Positions 10,701 through 24,471 of a stretch of 27,277 nucleotides of DNA are shown piece by piece (position 1 is the stretch's first letter; the number at the start of each line of letters is the position of its first letter). Source of the DNA: Hyphochytrium catenoides (taxonomy: Eukaryota; Sar; Hyphochytriomycetes; Hyphochytriales; Hyphochytriaceae); contig FLMG01000107.1 in NCBI GenBank assembly GCA_900088475.1, positions 1-27,277 on the forward strand, written 5' to 3'. Both the position numbers and the translations under genes were made by a program. The notes below the pieces were generated by a model. It had not been told where the DNA came from. It saw only the letters and a program-made list of their open reading frames with translations, and did not search any database.

Positions 10701-13257
10701 TGGCAGACCTCGCGCTTGAGCTCTGTTTCTGTTAGACTCTGGGAGAGGATAGAATAGCCAAAGGTCCCAGCAGTTAAGCGGATAGCCCGACAAGTACGCA
10801 GCCCATGCATAGTTAGTACAACGTAGTCTGACATGATGGTGTCTTCAAGAGCACATAGCGGCCGTCAAGTAAGGACCCAGACAGTAGGGAGAAAAAGACA
10901 TAGAAGACGTCCTATTGACGAAAGAAGAAAGACAGAGTCATCCAATGGTCCGAGAAAAGAGGTATGGAATAAAGACGGACGTGAATGTGAACGTTAAAGC
11001 AAGCGAGAGGGTCTATATATCCCATCTATGTTCCAAGGGTTGAGAGAAAGATAGAGCATAGACAGAAGTTGAGATGAAAGCAACCTTTGAGTTGAGGAGA
11101 TCGAGGCAGTGAGCTTCTGCCTCTTGTTCTGTGTGTTCTTGCAGGTATTGCAGAGCATATTGTTGGGCATTGAACTCTCCAGAGCCAAAGGCCTGGGAGA
11201 TATCGCCAACATGGCTTAAGCTCTCTAGGATATTGTCTTCCACAAACCTATAGAAGGTGCCTTGCTCATTCAGAAGGAGTCCAATGAGTTAGTTGGAGGC
11301 ACAGGAGACAAGTAAAGAATTGTATTGGTTAGAGCGTAAGATAGAAGGAGGGTACGTCTCAAAGCCAGAAGGAGGAAGTTATTGTGGGGAGCTGCCATGA
11401 GTGAGATAAGGACTTAATGATTATGACACTGGCCCGCGAGCGATGCATCCTTCTCTAGTTGTCCTCTGCGCTGCAGCTCTTCCATCCTCGCAAACTTCCA
11501 CCTTTTAACTTCCTCCAGTCTTTACCTGAATCCTCGAAGTCCTTCCCTCGGACAGACTCGATAAAGTTCAGCTTCATCATCATCCGGCCCTGTTCCAGCG
11601 CCATTTCCCTAGTAATCTGAAGGCTAGACATCAGCCACTGAACAGCGTCTTTGCCTACCATTTGTCAAAAAGACACAGTCGAAGAGACGAAGAGGGGCCA
11701 CATAAGTTAAGTTTGAGCCCGGGGAGACAGAGAAAGCGACAAATATAGAGTTAGTAACAGGCGTGGGTACAATCAAAGAGACCCGAATAGATTAGAGCAT
11801 GCACAGCTTTGATGAACCAAAGACGAAGGGATAGTCTTAGAGACACTAAAGTCTAGCTCTTCTCCTCTCACCTACAAAGCAGTCAGCGAAGGACTGTGCT
11901 AGATGTTTGTGATCTGATAAACTTATCTCTGAGGCCATCTGGCTAGCTAGCTTGGCATAGCGGAGCTCTGGCATACAAATAGGGCAAATTATGTGTTTCG
12001 GTCAGACGGGGATGACAGAGAGAGAGAGGGGAGAAACTGAGAGATGCAAAATCGTTAGGTTCAAAAAGATAAAGAAACTAGGGGCTATCCTCCTGGAGCG
12101 ACGGCTATGTGAATCATTTATCCCGCTGTCTGGGTGCTTTCGCTCTGCGTCCCTGTTCCTTTGATATCCTCCATGTACTTCAAGCTAACATTCCGCCCTT
12201 CCTATGTCGTGTCGCTTCCTCCTTTCAGTACAGAGGCCCTCCATTGCCTCTTCTTTCTTACTGTCGCTGTTCTTCTGAAGCATGGACCCAACATTGGTGC
12301 ATTTCGTTAATGCTTCGACCCAGTCATCCCTTTCCTTTGAGGCTTGGCAGCGGTAGGTAAAGTTCTTCCTTTTGGTTGAGATCTGGAAGGCATTGGACGC
12401 CTGTACGTTAAGCAGAAGATCAAATGAGAGACCTCGAGTAATCTGCTTTTATCTCCGTCTCCTCCCTTTGTCGCCATCTCTTCTCTCTTCCCTTCATTCT
12501 TTTGAATACTTTGAGTGGAACCTCCCATACGTTATCTTAGACCCCCGTATTGCCTCTCCTCCGGGTTGGATTTTGTCAGGCCCATGCACCGGTCTTCGGA
12601 TTCTCGGGGGTCACGCTACCTATAATAAGGATCTCTTTATCCATTCATCAGTTTCTCACGTATCTCATACATCGTCCTCGCTCATCCTCTTCTCTCCGCG
12701 AACTCGGTTCTTTGCCGACTTCTCTTCTGTCTTACCATGCTTGCGGGGAGTGCATTGAGCGTTGTTACATCTGAGAGAGGAACAGCATAGATTGGACTGG
12801 CCGTGGTGCTACCTTCGTAGACAAGAAACTTGTTCGCAGTGATTTGGATCAAACGGTCTTTCCATTGAGTGGAGCCCACCTGCAATGAATGCGATTAGAA
12901 CAGAATGCAATGTCAGAGAAAGATAGTGACCTTCCAGAGCCCAACGAACTGAAGGTCAGGGGACACATTGATGGAGATCGAGGAGATAGGGAGAGATGTG
13001 GGGAGGGCTCAAGGTTGGGACTATGGCTAAGGTGGAGCAGAGGGCAGCCAAAAGTAGATAAGTCCATGGATAGACAAGCCAGAGGTACCGAGCCCAGCAG
13101 GTTGCTCGCTCTCCGAGAGGGAGTTTAGGACTAAGAAGTAGGACAACTAGCTAACAGTACGATAAAAGGAGAGAGCGGTCTGAAAGCACTCTGAGGAACA
13201 AATTTCAACCTTCTCGCTCGCCTTGCCAGACTTCAGTACATCCTTGCCAACCGCCAT
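7756..13257 (-). CDS. EXO84: exocyst subunit Exo84 with N-terminal PH and DEP domains
   Basis: Exocyst tethering subunit for secretory vesicles at the plasma membrane. Fourteen exons: 13257-13210, 12879-12736, 12400-12262, 11967-11872, 11654-11526, 11260-11085, 10738-10564, 10370-10099, 9796-9638, 9463-9339, 9106-8749, 8413-8229, 8117-8015, 7902-7756; 2,256 nt, 751 aa. PH domain residues about 5-100: VGSTQWKDRLIQI, then a C-terminal helix with the invariant Trp91 in ERDDWVEAL. DEP domain about 113-193: FADCFVGKDAVQWLM, and EDSGTFYRF. Exo84 N-terminal coiled region about 213-302: FNAQQYALQYLQEHTEQE, then ELKREVCQKYQSFISASEQI. Exo84 C-terminal helical region about 320-700: PEWVEEALSELELLVFERNY, and LLSRLGMARTACDLYLHNQ. 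Exon 6 alone encodes both the last DEP strand and the start of the Exo84 domain, so the fusion does not rest on joining two gene models. The acceptor of exon 6 (GCAAG) lacks a pyrimidine tract. The C-terminus reads through a GTGAGT to a stop at 7756; a further small exon cannot be excluded. Confidence 0.92.
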
Positions 13258-13944
13258 GGTGACAGAAGGTAAAGTCTCCTGTCACTTGACGGGGCCTTTT
13301 GGTGAACGTAGAGCAGGATGCGTGGGACAGAAGCCAGGGACTAGGTCTTGTGGCTTCAGGAGGCGTGATCTGTACGGACAGGTGATGCCAGATAGGCGTT
13401 CAACTAGGGGTATCCGTGGGTGCCAGACTGCCAGATGAGTTGGTCGACGTTGAAAGATGGAAGAGGCCAATACTGTATCTGCCTCTGTTTCCCCATCTTC
13501 AGCCTCTAGTTACTCTAGAAGAAGCCACGTAAGCTAAGAATGGGGCTGAGAGCCGGCTATCGGTATCCAAGTAGTACGTGTTAACCAGCGTGTCAACACT
13601 CTCGCGGCCTTGTGTCCTCCCGAACTCTTGAGCGCAGCTGAAGGGAACTCTCTCTCCCTCCCTAGTACGTTTCGCCTCTAAGCCTTCATCGCCTCTAACA
13701 AGGTTGTCCCCTATGAGATCTATGAACTCTCCGCCTCCGTCTTTCCTCTGCCTGTCGTTCAGCCTTTCTCTCGTCCCTCAGCTGCCTCTCATCACTTGGC
13801 TCCCCGTTGACTTCTGCCTCTTGGCTGTGCCAAGGCTTCAAGGAGCTCTCCTAGAATGAATCGGCGCTGCCAGTAGCCGCTAACGCCGTGTTGAGGCAAA
13901 AACGGATAGATTCATTAGCCCTAGGATATCTCCACCCTCTGTCG

Positions 13945-13948
13945 CTTT

Positions 13949-13986
<38 letters not shown>

Positions 13987-14086
13987 GCTCTCTCTCTTCT
14001 CTCCCTCTCTCTCTCTCTCTCCCTCTCTCTCTCNNNNNNNNNNNNNNNNNNNNNNNNNNNNNNNNNNNNNNNNNNNNNNNNNNNNN

Positions 14087-14125
<39 letters not shown>

Positions 14126-14230
14126 TTCTCTCTCTCCCTCTCCCTCTCGCTCTCGCTTTCGCTCTCGCTCTCGCTGCTCTCTCTCTCGCTCTTCCTCTCG
14201 CTCTCGCTCTCTCGCTCCCTCTCTCTCGCT
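13945..14230. repeat. long CT (GA on the other strand) microsatellite
   Basis: Nearly pure CT dinucleotide repeat with occasional CCT and CGCT interruptions. Towards the right it passes into a period-6 run of GCTCTC-like units (about 14145-14185). It is interrupted by the N run at 14034-14086, so its true length is unknown. It lies between two divergent genes, on the phosphatase side, and may lie partly within that gene's 5' UTR. Confidence 0.95.
14034..14086. other. assembly gap (53 N)
   Basis: A run of 53 undetermined bases flanked on both sides by CT-repeat. The assembler evidently could not resolve the repeat. The gap size may be an estimate. Confidence 0.99.
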
Positions 14231-14471
14231 GCCACCGTCTTCCATCTCCCTCTGGCATTCATCCCTTCTGTTGCTCTTCAGATCTGTCTCTCTCCGTCTC
14301 ATCAGACCTGCTGGACGATACAAGGGCTACACCAGGGCTTTCACGGGGAAGAGAATCACGCACAGAGGCGCGTCCATCTCTCTGCTTTGTCACGAGAGAC
14401 TGGCTCTTGCTTCTTCTCACCCTCTTCTCCTTGTCTTTGAGCTGCGCTCATCTCGTCGTTTCCTCAGCGCC

Positions 14472-16287
14472 ATGTCCTCTTCGAGGCCTCGGACCCTGGT
14501 CGTGTTCGACTTTGACTGGTCGCTCGTGGACGATAATACTGATGTTTTCATTATTAAGCAGCTCCGGCCAGAGCTCATACAGACAATGGAAGATTTGAGA
14601 CGGCAGGTCCTCCACTACTTTCTCTTCCGCTTGCCTCCTGACACTTACTATTAAGTCTTTTCTTGACCGATTGACACTTCGTATCGCCTAGGATTCTCAT
14701 GGTACCGCCTGCTGATAGCCCTTCCCATCGCTCTTCGTCCTAGGTGCCTTCCTTCCATTCAGTCCTTTGGTAGCTCTATGGTCGCTCTCTTCTCTGTCTG
14801 ACCTCTCTCGTCCCATTGTCCTCTCTAGGCCGTCCAATGGACTCAAATAGTAGACACAATGCTGCAGCTTCTGCACCAAGACGGAGTTACGAGAGAGGAG
14901 CTTGTCCGCGCATTAGTGCAAATTCCTATGCAGGAAGGTAGGAGGAACGCGAGAGAACAGCCAAGACTGACAGAGACAGAGAGAGAAGCGGGCCTAAGGA
15001 TTAGAGAGCGAGGAATAGAGGGCCGAGAGAGAGAACAAAGACGCATAAAGGCAGAGAAAGAGGACTCCTATCTCGTATCCGCTGCCATGCAGTCTTACAG
15101 GCCGTACGATGTAGTTTCCGGCTTTAGGTTTTGCCTTTCATCCCATCAAGTTCCTCTTCTTGTTCTGACCTGAGCCCTTGGTGATCCAGGCTGACCTTAA
15201 GCAACGCCTGTGTCTACTCTCTAAGTGTTACTTCTGGGCATGCGTGATAAGCCTCTCCTCCTTGTTCCTCTACTCTTCTAAGACTTTAACTTGTTCCCCA
15301 CAATTCTACGCCTTTGCTATTGATTGTTCTCTCTAGGTATGACTGAGGCCATACGCCATGCTCACTCTCAGGGATGCGGGCTGCACATCATAAGTGATGC
15401 AAATACTGTCTTTATCTCGGAGATACTAAGAGAGAGGGAGCTCTCGTCCCTCTTCGAGAACATAGTAACAAATCCTGCATCCTTTGATGAGCGCGGAAGG
15501 CTGAGTGTGAGGACGTACCAATCCTCGCTCCCCTCAGGGCCCCACGATTGCAAGCTCTGTCCGGTTCAAATGTGCAAAGGTTAGCAGAAGGTGGAGTGAC
15601 ACATAGGCAGCCTCCTACTTGCCACTGAGAATGCTCCTCCACGCTGTCACTCCCTGCCTCCGCCTCTCACCCTTTTAAAGCTAGAGACTGACGACTCCTT
15701 TTGCTTTGTCATGACCTCGTCAAACCTCTCTTTCTGCTTGCCATTACCTTTGCTTTATCAATGTCAGATGTGAATTTTTAACATGTGCACGGCTACTCGT
15801 GTTAACGTCACCTCCTTGCTCTCCTGTACTTGCGCCTTCTTCCTTAACAGGAGACATTCTTCGCAGTTTGCGTCAGGGTTTCGACAGGGTTCTTTATGTG
15901 GGAGATGGGACAGGAGACTACTGCGCGGCAACGAGGATGACTGAGTAAAGTGCCCTTTAGCTCATTCACTTTCTTACCCTTAGGGCCCGTGTGCCTCTTG
16001 CCTACACCTAAAACGCGCCGCGCTGTCCTCGACTTCCAACCCGCCTCCATGCTACATAATCTATTGCCGCGATCTGCTTTACCTCTTCCGGTGTCTCACT
16101 TTGTGTCTCTCTTCATCCTCTTCAAAACGTATATAGCGGGGATGTCCTCCTAGCTCGCGCCGACTCGGTGGCAATGAAGTTCGGGCTTTTGAGAAAAATC
16201 CGGTCGAATCCTGAGTCAGTCAGTGCCAAGGTTATTGAGTGGTCCACAGGCTTAGATGTCCTGAGAGCCATCAAGGAACATGTCTAG
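14472..16287 (+). CDS. PHOSPHO-type HAD phosphatase (phosphoethanolamine/phosphocholine or pyridoxal-phosphate phosphatase family)
   Basis: Small soluble HAD-superfamily phosphomonoesterase. Five exons: 14472-14606, 14829-14937, 15337-15579, 15851-15944, 16137-16287; 732 nt, 243 aa, close to human PHOSPHO2 (241). HAD motif I is VVFDFDWSLVDDNTD (Asp13 nucleophile, Asp15). Motif II is HIISDANTVFI. The cysteine-rich stretch before motif III is HDCKLCPVQMCKG, with a candidate motif-III lysine. Motif IV is VLYVGDGTGDYC. The C-terminal part, ARADSVAMKFGLLRKI, matches the family's end region. The residue between the catalytic aspartates and the Ser is Trp (DFDWS), where His or another residue is more usual. 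The last exon starts after the first of two tandem AGs; the second one gives an early stop. Substrate cannot be told from sequence. Family members act on phosphoethanolamine, phosphocholine, pyridoxal phosphate or thiamine monophosphate. It converges on AACS, with 277 nt between the stops. Confidence 0.93.
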
Positions 16288-16564
16288 TGTTGACTTCCTA
16301 TCGCCACTACTCTTGCCCTTTCTCCCTATTGGAACTATGTACTTCTGTGCCTGTAGTGGCTAGTTGCACTTCTCCACTTGTCTTAAACTTACGCGCATCT
16401 GTCATACTTCTGACCTTGTGAGCCAGAAAATTGCTCGTCTAAGGAGTCAGTTGTGAGATTGTGCGGCACTAGGTAGGCAGAAAGGGATGAGAAGTAGCTG
16501 ACCTTAGAGACAGCACAGAGAAAGACATGGAGAGGAATTGAGGACACATTATATTTATGCATTA

Positions 16565-19500
16565 CTATCGCAATTCAGCAGCTATTTCTTCAAAATGTGT
16601 AAGGCTTTCTGGGTTTCTCAAGGCGCTCTTGTTCTTTACTGGCCGCCCGTTCATGATATCTCGGACGGCCAGCTCTACCTTCTTACCACTAACCGTATGA
16701 GGGATATCGGGCACCTGGACAGAGATGGGAGGAGAGGTAAGATAAAGGTAGATGACCAGAGTACACCGGAGGTGAGATATCGACAGATTTACTAAGCTGT
16801 CATATCCCTGTCTCTCCTCTCTTTCCTCTCTCCACCTTCCATACCGTGAATATTTTCCATGGCACGTGTCGTGGGGAGCACTCATCCCTAATGGCCTTCT
16901 TGATCTTCGACTCCAATGCCTTATCCAGCTGTACGCCATCCGCCATTTGCAAAAATAACAGCACTCTTACGTCGGGAGTGCCGTCTGGAAGGGCATAGTC
17001 TTGTCCGACCACAACGCTGTCCTTCACCTCGTCCATCTGCTCCTCTCTGTAACAATGTATAGTTAGTCTCAATGCCTCATGACTGAACAGGGGGGAGATG
17101 GCGCCCACGCAGTCAGGGGGTAGACAATAGCTTCTTTCAAAAGATGGATTAGCAGGAGAGAGAGATAACACCATAAGGAGGCCAGGACTAGTACGCGGAG
17201 CATCTAAATGTGAAGGTTGAGGAAGAGGTGGGGGACCAGAGCAGTACTTACAATAGCCTGTACAAGTCGGCCGTCCCGATGCGCACTCCTCCTGGATTCA
17301 GCGTGGCATCCGATCGACCATAGATGATCAGACCTGAGGAAAGGGAAGGTCGGTTACCGCCTAAGTCATAAGCAGCTCGGGACAAGATGGCTTGATGGGC
17401 AACAAGAAAGGAAAGAGACATGGTCAGAAGGAAGAACTAACTACCATGATGACTTGTCTTCTCTGCATAGTCCCCGTGCCTCCACACATTCTTGAACACG
17501 TCGAAGTAAGCAGAGTGATACTTGCTGCCGCCCTCATCATCCCAGAAGCAGATAGGCATGGACGGAAAGGGCTTTAAACAGACCAGCTCCCCCTTCTGCC
17601 CGACAACCTCCTTCGCTTCTTCGTCGAACACAGCGACGTGAAGGCCTGAAGCAAGGGTGGAGAGGATAACAGAATTTTTAGAGAGAGAAAGGGAGTGGCG
17701 TCTTAGGGGGAACCACTTTTTCGTAGAGATTAAAGAGGACCGAGGGGTAGAGGGCTGCATGTGGCCAAACGAGAGAAAAGAAGAGATCATTCGCCGTACC
17801 TAAGCCAAGGCACTGAAGCTCGCCATCAAACACAGGCTTCAGAGGACATCCTAGCGCAAAGCATCCATTCAAGTCTGTTCCGCCGCTAATTGATGCAAAC
17901 TGAGGGAAAGAGACACACGATGCAGTAGTCAGCAAATACGCCTATAATAATCTGGACCAGTAAGTAATAGAATCCGAAGGGTGTTCACTCTCAACAAGGT
18001 ACTACTAAATAGCAAAAAGTCATAATAAGAAATAACCTAGTCAACGGAGGCGAAGGAAGAGGACCTGGACGTCATCCTTGATTTGGGAATAGACAAAGTT
18101 GAAGACCGACGTCGTCGCAGGAGAGCCTGTGGAGCAGATTGTGCGCAGGGAAGATAAATCAAACTCCTCCTTCGGCTTCAGACCAGACTGCAGCACTGCC
18201 CCTAGGTACCGCGCACTGTCAAGCAGCAAAAAAAGAGCAAGAAGAACTCGGTAAGGTTGATGGCACCATGGACAAGCACAATCCGGTAAGAGGAGGATAA
18301 ACGCTGGCCAACGGCCCTTGTAGAGCCAAAGGTTGACGTAGAAAAAACTAGCAAATCTACAGGAAAGATTGCATATGGGGGCCGAACGGCGATAGCAGGA
18401 CAGCTTCCAAGGGGAAGAAGAAAAATGCGACGAAAGGAAAGCAGCGCTTGTAGGTAGACACAGCGAGACACAGCAGAAGTAGAATAGAGGAGCCTTGACT
18501 GACGTTAGCAGTTAACGCCCGCCGTTGAGCAAAAATGAGTGCGAATTTTGAGATGTCCCTTCCATTGCCCTTCCATGCCCTTACCTCGTTCCAAAGACGT
18601 TAATCTTTAGCTGTTCGACATACTTCCATAGCACTGAGGCGTCGGGATGTAAAGGATTACCATCAAAGAGAACAACAGCTGCCCCGACTCCTAGCGCCGA
18701 GGTCAGCCAGTTCCACATCATCCAACCCGTCGTTGTATAATAGAACACTCTGTCTCCCTTCTTGACATTGGTATGTAGCCTTAGCTCTTTAAGATGGTTG
18801 AGAAGGATGCCACAGCCCTGCACAATGCACTTCGGCAGTCCAGTGGTACCAGAAGAGTACATGATGACGCAAGGATGAGAGAATGGGAGCTGCTCAAACT
18901 GAATCTTTTCTCCTTCCTTTACGATCTCTCTCTCTTTTTGGACAAACTCTTCATAGCCCACGGCCTTTGGGACAATGCCTGCAAACGAGACGCGATAGCG
19001 AGGATTCAACGTATAGTTGAAAACGACAACATGCTCTACGGAAGGAAGATCTGCAGCAATCTGGGCCAGCTTATCCATCGTCTCAACGCGTTTGCCTTTG
19101 AAGAAGTAGCCATCAGCGGCAAATAATATCCGCGGCCGAATCTGTGAGAAGCGATCTAATACGCCCTGGTGGCCAAAGTCAGGAGAGCAGGAAGACCATA
19201 CTCCTCCGACGGCAGTTGTAGCCAACATGGCAATGCCTGCCTCTGGAATGTTTGGTATGTACGCAGCCACGCGGTCCCCAGGTCTGACGCCGATGTCTCT
19301 TAGCTTTTTCGCAAGCACAGCTACCTCGTGATACAGTTTCTTATACGTGATTGTAACAGGCTCCGTGCTGTTGTCGCTCACGAAGATATAGGCAGGTTTG
19401 TTGTCACGATATCGCAGCAAGTTCTCGGCGAAGTTTAGCTTTGCTCCAGGAAAGAACTTCGCCTTCTCTATATCCTCGAAGTTCTCAACCACGGCGCTAT

Positions 19501-20005
19501 AGGGCGATGAATGTTTGATGTCCAGAAACTCCCAGAGAAGTGCCCAGAAGTCCCCGGGATTGGCAACTGACCACTGCCAGAGGGATTCATAGTCGTGGTC
19601 ACGGATGTTAGCGTCAGGAAAGCGCTCTTGAGCCTCTGTCAGGAACTTTGTCATCTCACAAGAATCGAGAAGCTCTTTTGATGGCTTCCATAACGGAGAC
19701 ATCTTTGACTTCTTGGTGTCAGCATGCTCGGCACCAGACCCATCATCTCTGCTCAGCTTCTGAACCATTATAAGATCTCCCGCGATCTTTTCGCTCTTAG
19801 CTTCAGGGTTATCCTTTCTGCCAACCGCAGACCGAGACGCAGACTTCTCTCTTGGGCACCTGCTGACTCTTTGGAGTTCAAGCTGCGGAGTGCGCGCCAA
19901 GTTCCAGACTTCTTCGTCTCTGTTGAAGCTCTTGTTGAGCTTGTTGAAGTGCCAAGGGAGCCGCGAAAAAGTTGATGGGAATCGTTTCGTGGGAGACAGA
20001 GTCAT
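16565..20005 (-). CDS. AACS: acetoacetyl-CoA synthetase (acetoacetate-CoA ligase)
   Basis: Activates acetoacetate with ATP and CoA to acetoacetyl-CoA. ANL (acyl-adenylate-forming) superfamily. Seven exons: 20005-18585, 18215-18065, 17899-17800, 17645-17445, 17333-17252, 17046-16845, 16714-16565; 2,307 nt, 768 aa from the first ATG. Visible motifs: [54 protein letters not shown]; the AMP-binding loop [78 protein letters not shown]; and [15 protein letters not shown] with the expected adenylation lysine. The whole set matches animal AACS closely. Family length (about 670 aa) would be met by the internal ATG at 19702 (667 aa). The 101 extra residues from 20005 begin with a Lys/Arg/Ser-rich stretch without acidic residues up to position 29, so they may be a mitochondrial presequence or an untranslated open region. 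About 60 percent of the CDS is in one 1,421-nt exon, atypical of this window. Confidence 0.96.
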
Positions 20006-20727
20006 CTAACGGATACCGACAGAGCAGAGTCAAACATATAAACCTCCCTAGACATTACAATAATGTGCTCGTGAGACAGAAAGGGGAAGGAGCTAGAACC
20101 TAGGAAGGCAGAGAGGCATGACCTCATGTCAGCAGTACGGATTCGCAGTATAACTTCCCGTCTTCCTGATCAGGAATCCGATAAGAACGAACGACAAGGT
20201 TGAAGCACCTCTCCTCACACGACGAGGCATGGGTGAGCTATACCTAGGATAATGTTTGAGGAACGCTCACTCCGTACTTCACTCTTTTTCTCACCCTATC
20301 AAATCTTAATAGTAGAGGCTTTTAGATTTCTTCATCTCGAGGGCTATACCTAGAATTAGGGGAGACAGAGCGACGTGGTAATGCTCATAACTGTGGTTCT
20401 CATTAATCCCCAATCAGCGGCTATTCTGAATATGCTGGTCGGATTGCTGATGGGGTAGTGGAAGATATCTGTTGGGCGACGGAGTTGAAGCTGTTGGTCT
20501 GTCCCTTCTTCCTTCCTCCCTGTCAGGCGGCTCTGACGCCTCATCTGGCAGTTTGTTGATGAGCTTCATCTGCGTCTCTTTCTCTGTATGCAGATTCCGT
20601 GTCAAACGAGCGGGGCGGTTAAATGGCCTCCGGTTGATAGCAAGGTACAGTGCCGATTGTCACAGCTGCAGGGAGACTAGCCAGGTAAAGTAGTGCCGCA
20701 CCGTGAAAGCGTGACAAGACGGTCAAG
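20006..20727. promoter_or_regulatory. divergent intergenic region AACS / acetoacetyl-CoA thiolase
   Basis: 722 nt between the AACS ATG (minus strand) and the thiolase ATG (plus strand). It must hold both promoters and 5' UTRs. The two enzymes act in sequence on acetoacetate and acetoacetyl-CoA, so a shared bidirectional promoter is plausible. If AACS starts at 19702 the spacer is 1,025 nt. No individual element can be defined from this one sequence. Confidence 0.55.
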
Positions 20728-24006
<3,279 letters not shown>

Positions 24007-24471
24007 GAACAAGGAAAGATAAAAGAGGAAGAGCTGAAAGGAAGAGCTATTGTGACTAAGATAACTTTGATGAGATGTACCCCTCTGAGTAAACAGACGA
24101 GAACTCGAGAGACTGAGGAAAGAAGAAGGATCTAGAAGAGCAGGCGAAGTGTAAGCGAGGCTTCATGTATCGCTGCTAGCACCATTTCTTATACTTAAGC
24201 GTCTGCAGTGGCAAGAGAGAAAAGAAATGCAATTACACTTAAGTAGAGCCACTTGTGGCTGGCGTCGAAGTGAGGGCGTAGCAGGAGTGACTGAAAAGTG
24301 AGCCAACAGGAGCCTTGGCGGACAGTTATTTCCTAATCTAAGGAATCGTGAGGTCGTCTACATTAGCCGCACAGTGAAAACGTGCCGCCATTTTAGAAGC
24401 TAGTTTAAGCTGTGCAGAGACAAGAGTGACGAGTCTACTGAGAGAGCTGGAGCGGTGACAATTTTGCTCAA
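24007..24471. other. convergent intergenic spacer thiolase / chromo-barrel-PWWP gene
   Basis: 465 nt that should hold the 3' UTRs of both genes. If the last minus-strand gene is spliced at its GTAAGG near 24517, a short terminal exon ending near 24396 could lie here (acceptor CTCTCTCAG). Nothing else was recognised: no tRNA, no repeat. Confidence 0.55.

Larger units (their letters stand above)
13258..14471. promoter_or_regulatory. divergent intergenic region EXO84 / PHOSPHO-type phosphatase
   Basis: 1,214 nt between two divergent start codons, so it must contain the promoters and 5' UTRs of both genes. Its main landmark is the CT-repeat with an assembly gap described separately, which ends about 240 nt before the phosphatase ATG. 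No TATA box or other defined element can be supported. The reading frames over the repeat are low-complexity Ser/Leu or Arg/Glu strings and are not genes. Confidence 0.6.

Noticed and set aside
10496-10834. ATG at 10834 as a separate start of an Exo84 gene
   Set aside because: The Exo84 N-terminal block (FNAQQY...) is encoded upstream in the exon at 11260-11085. The sequence before 10738 reads as a pyrimidine-rich acceptor (CTCTCCCAG), so 10834-10739 is intron.
12372-12774. Plus-strand frames of 74-128 codons
   Set aside because: They lie over an EXO84 intron and PH-encoding exons; low-complexity pyrimidine-rich translations.
13851-14440. Several frames with Arg-Glu or Ser-Leu repeats across the CT tract
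   Set aside because: Translations of the dinucleotide repeat and of the N gap; no gene evidence.
16137-16167. Second acceptor (CTCCTAG) as the start of the last phosphatase exon
   Set aside because: It gives an early stop and loses the conserved ARADSVAMKFG segment; the earlier ATATAG acceptor keeps the frame.
18794-19126. Plus-strand 110-codon frame
   Set aside because: Antisense shadow of the large AACS exon, which has full family similarity.
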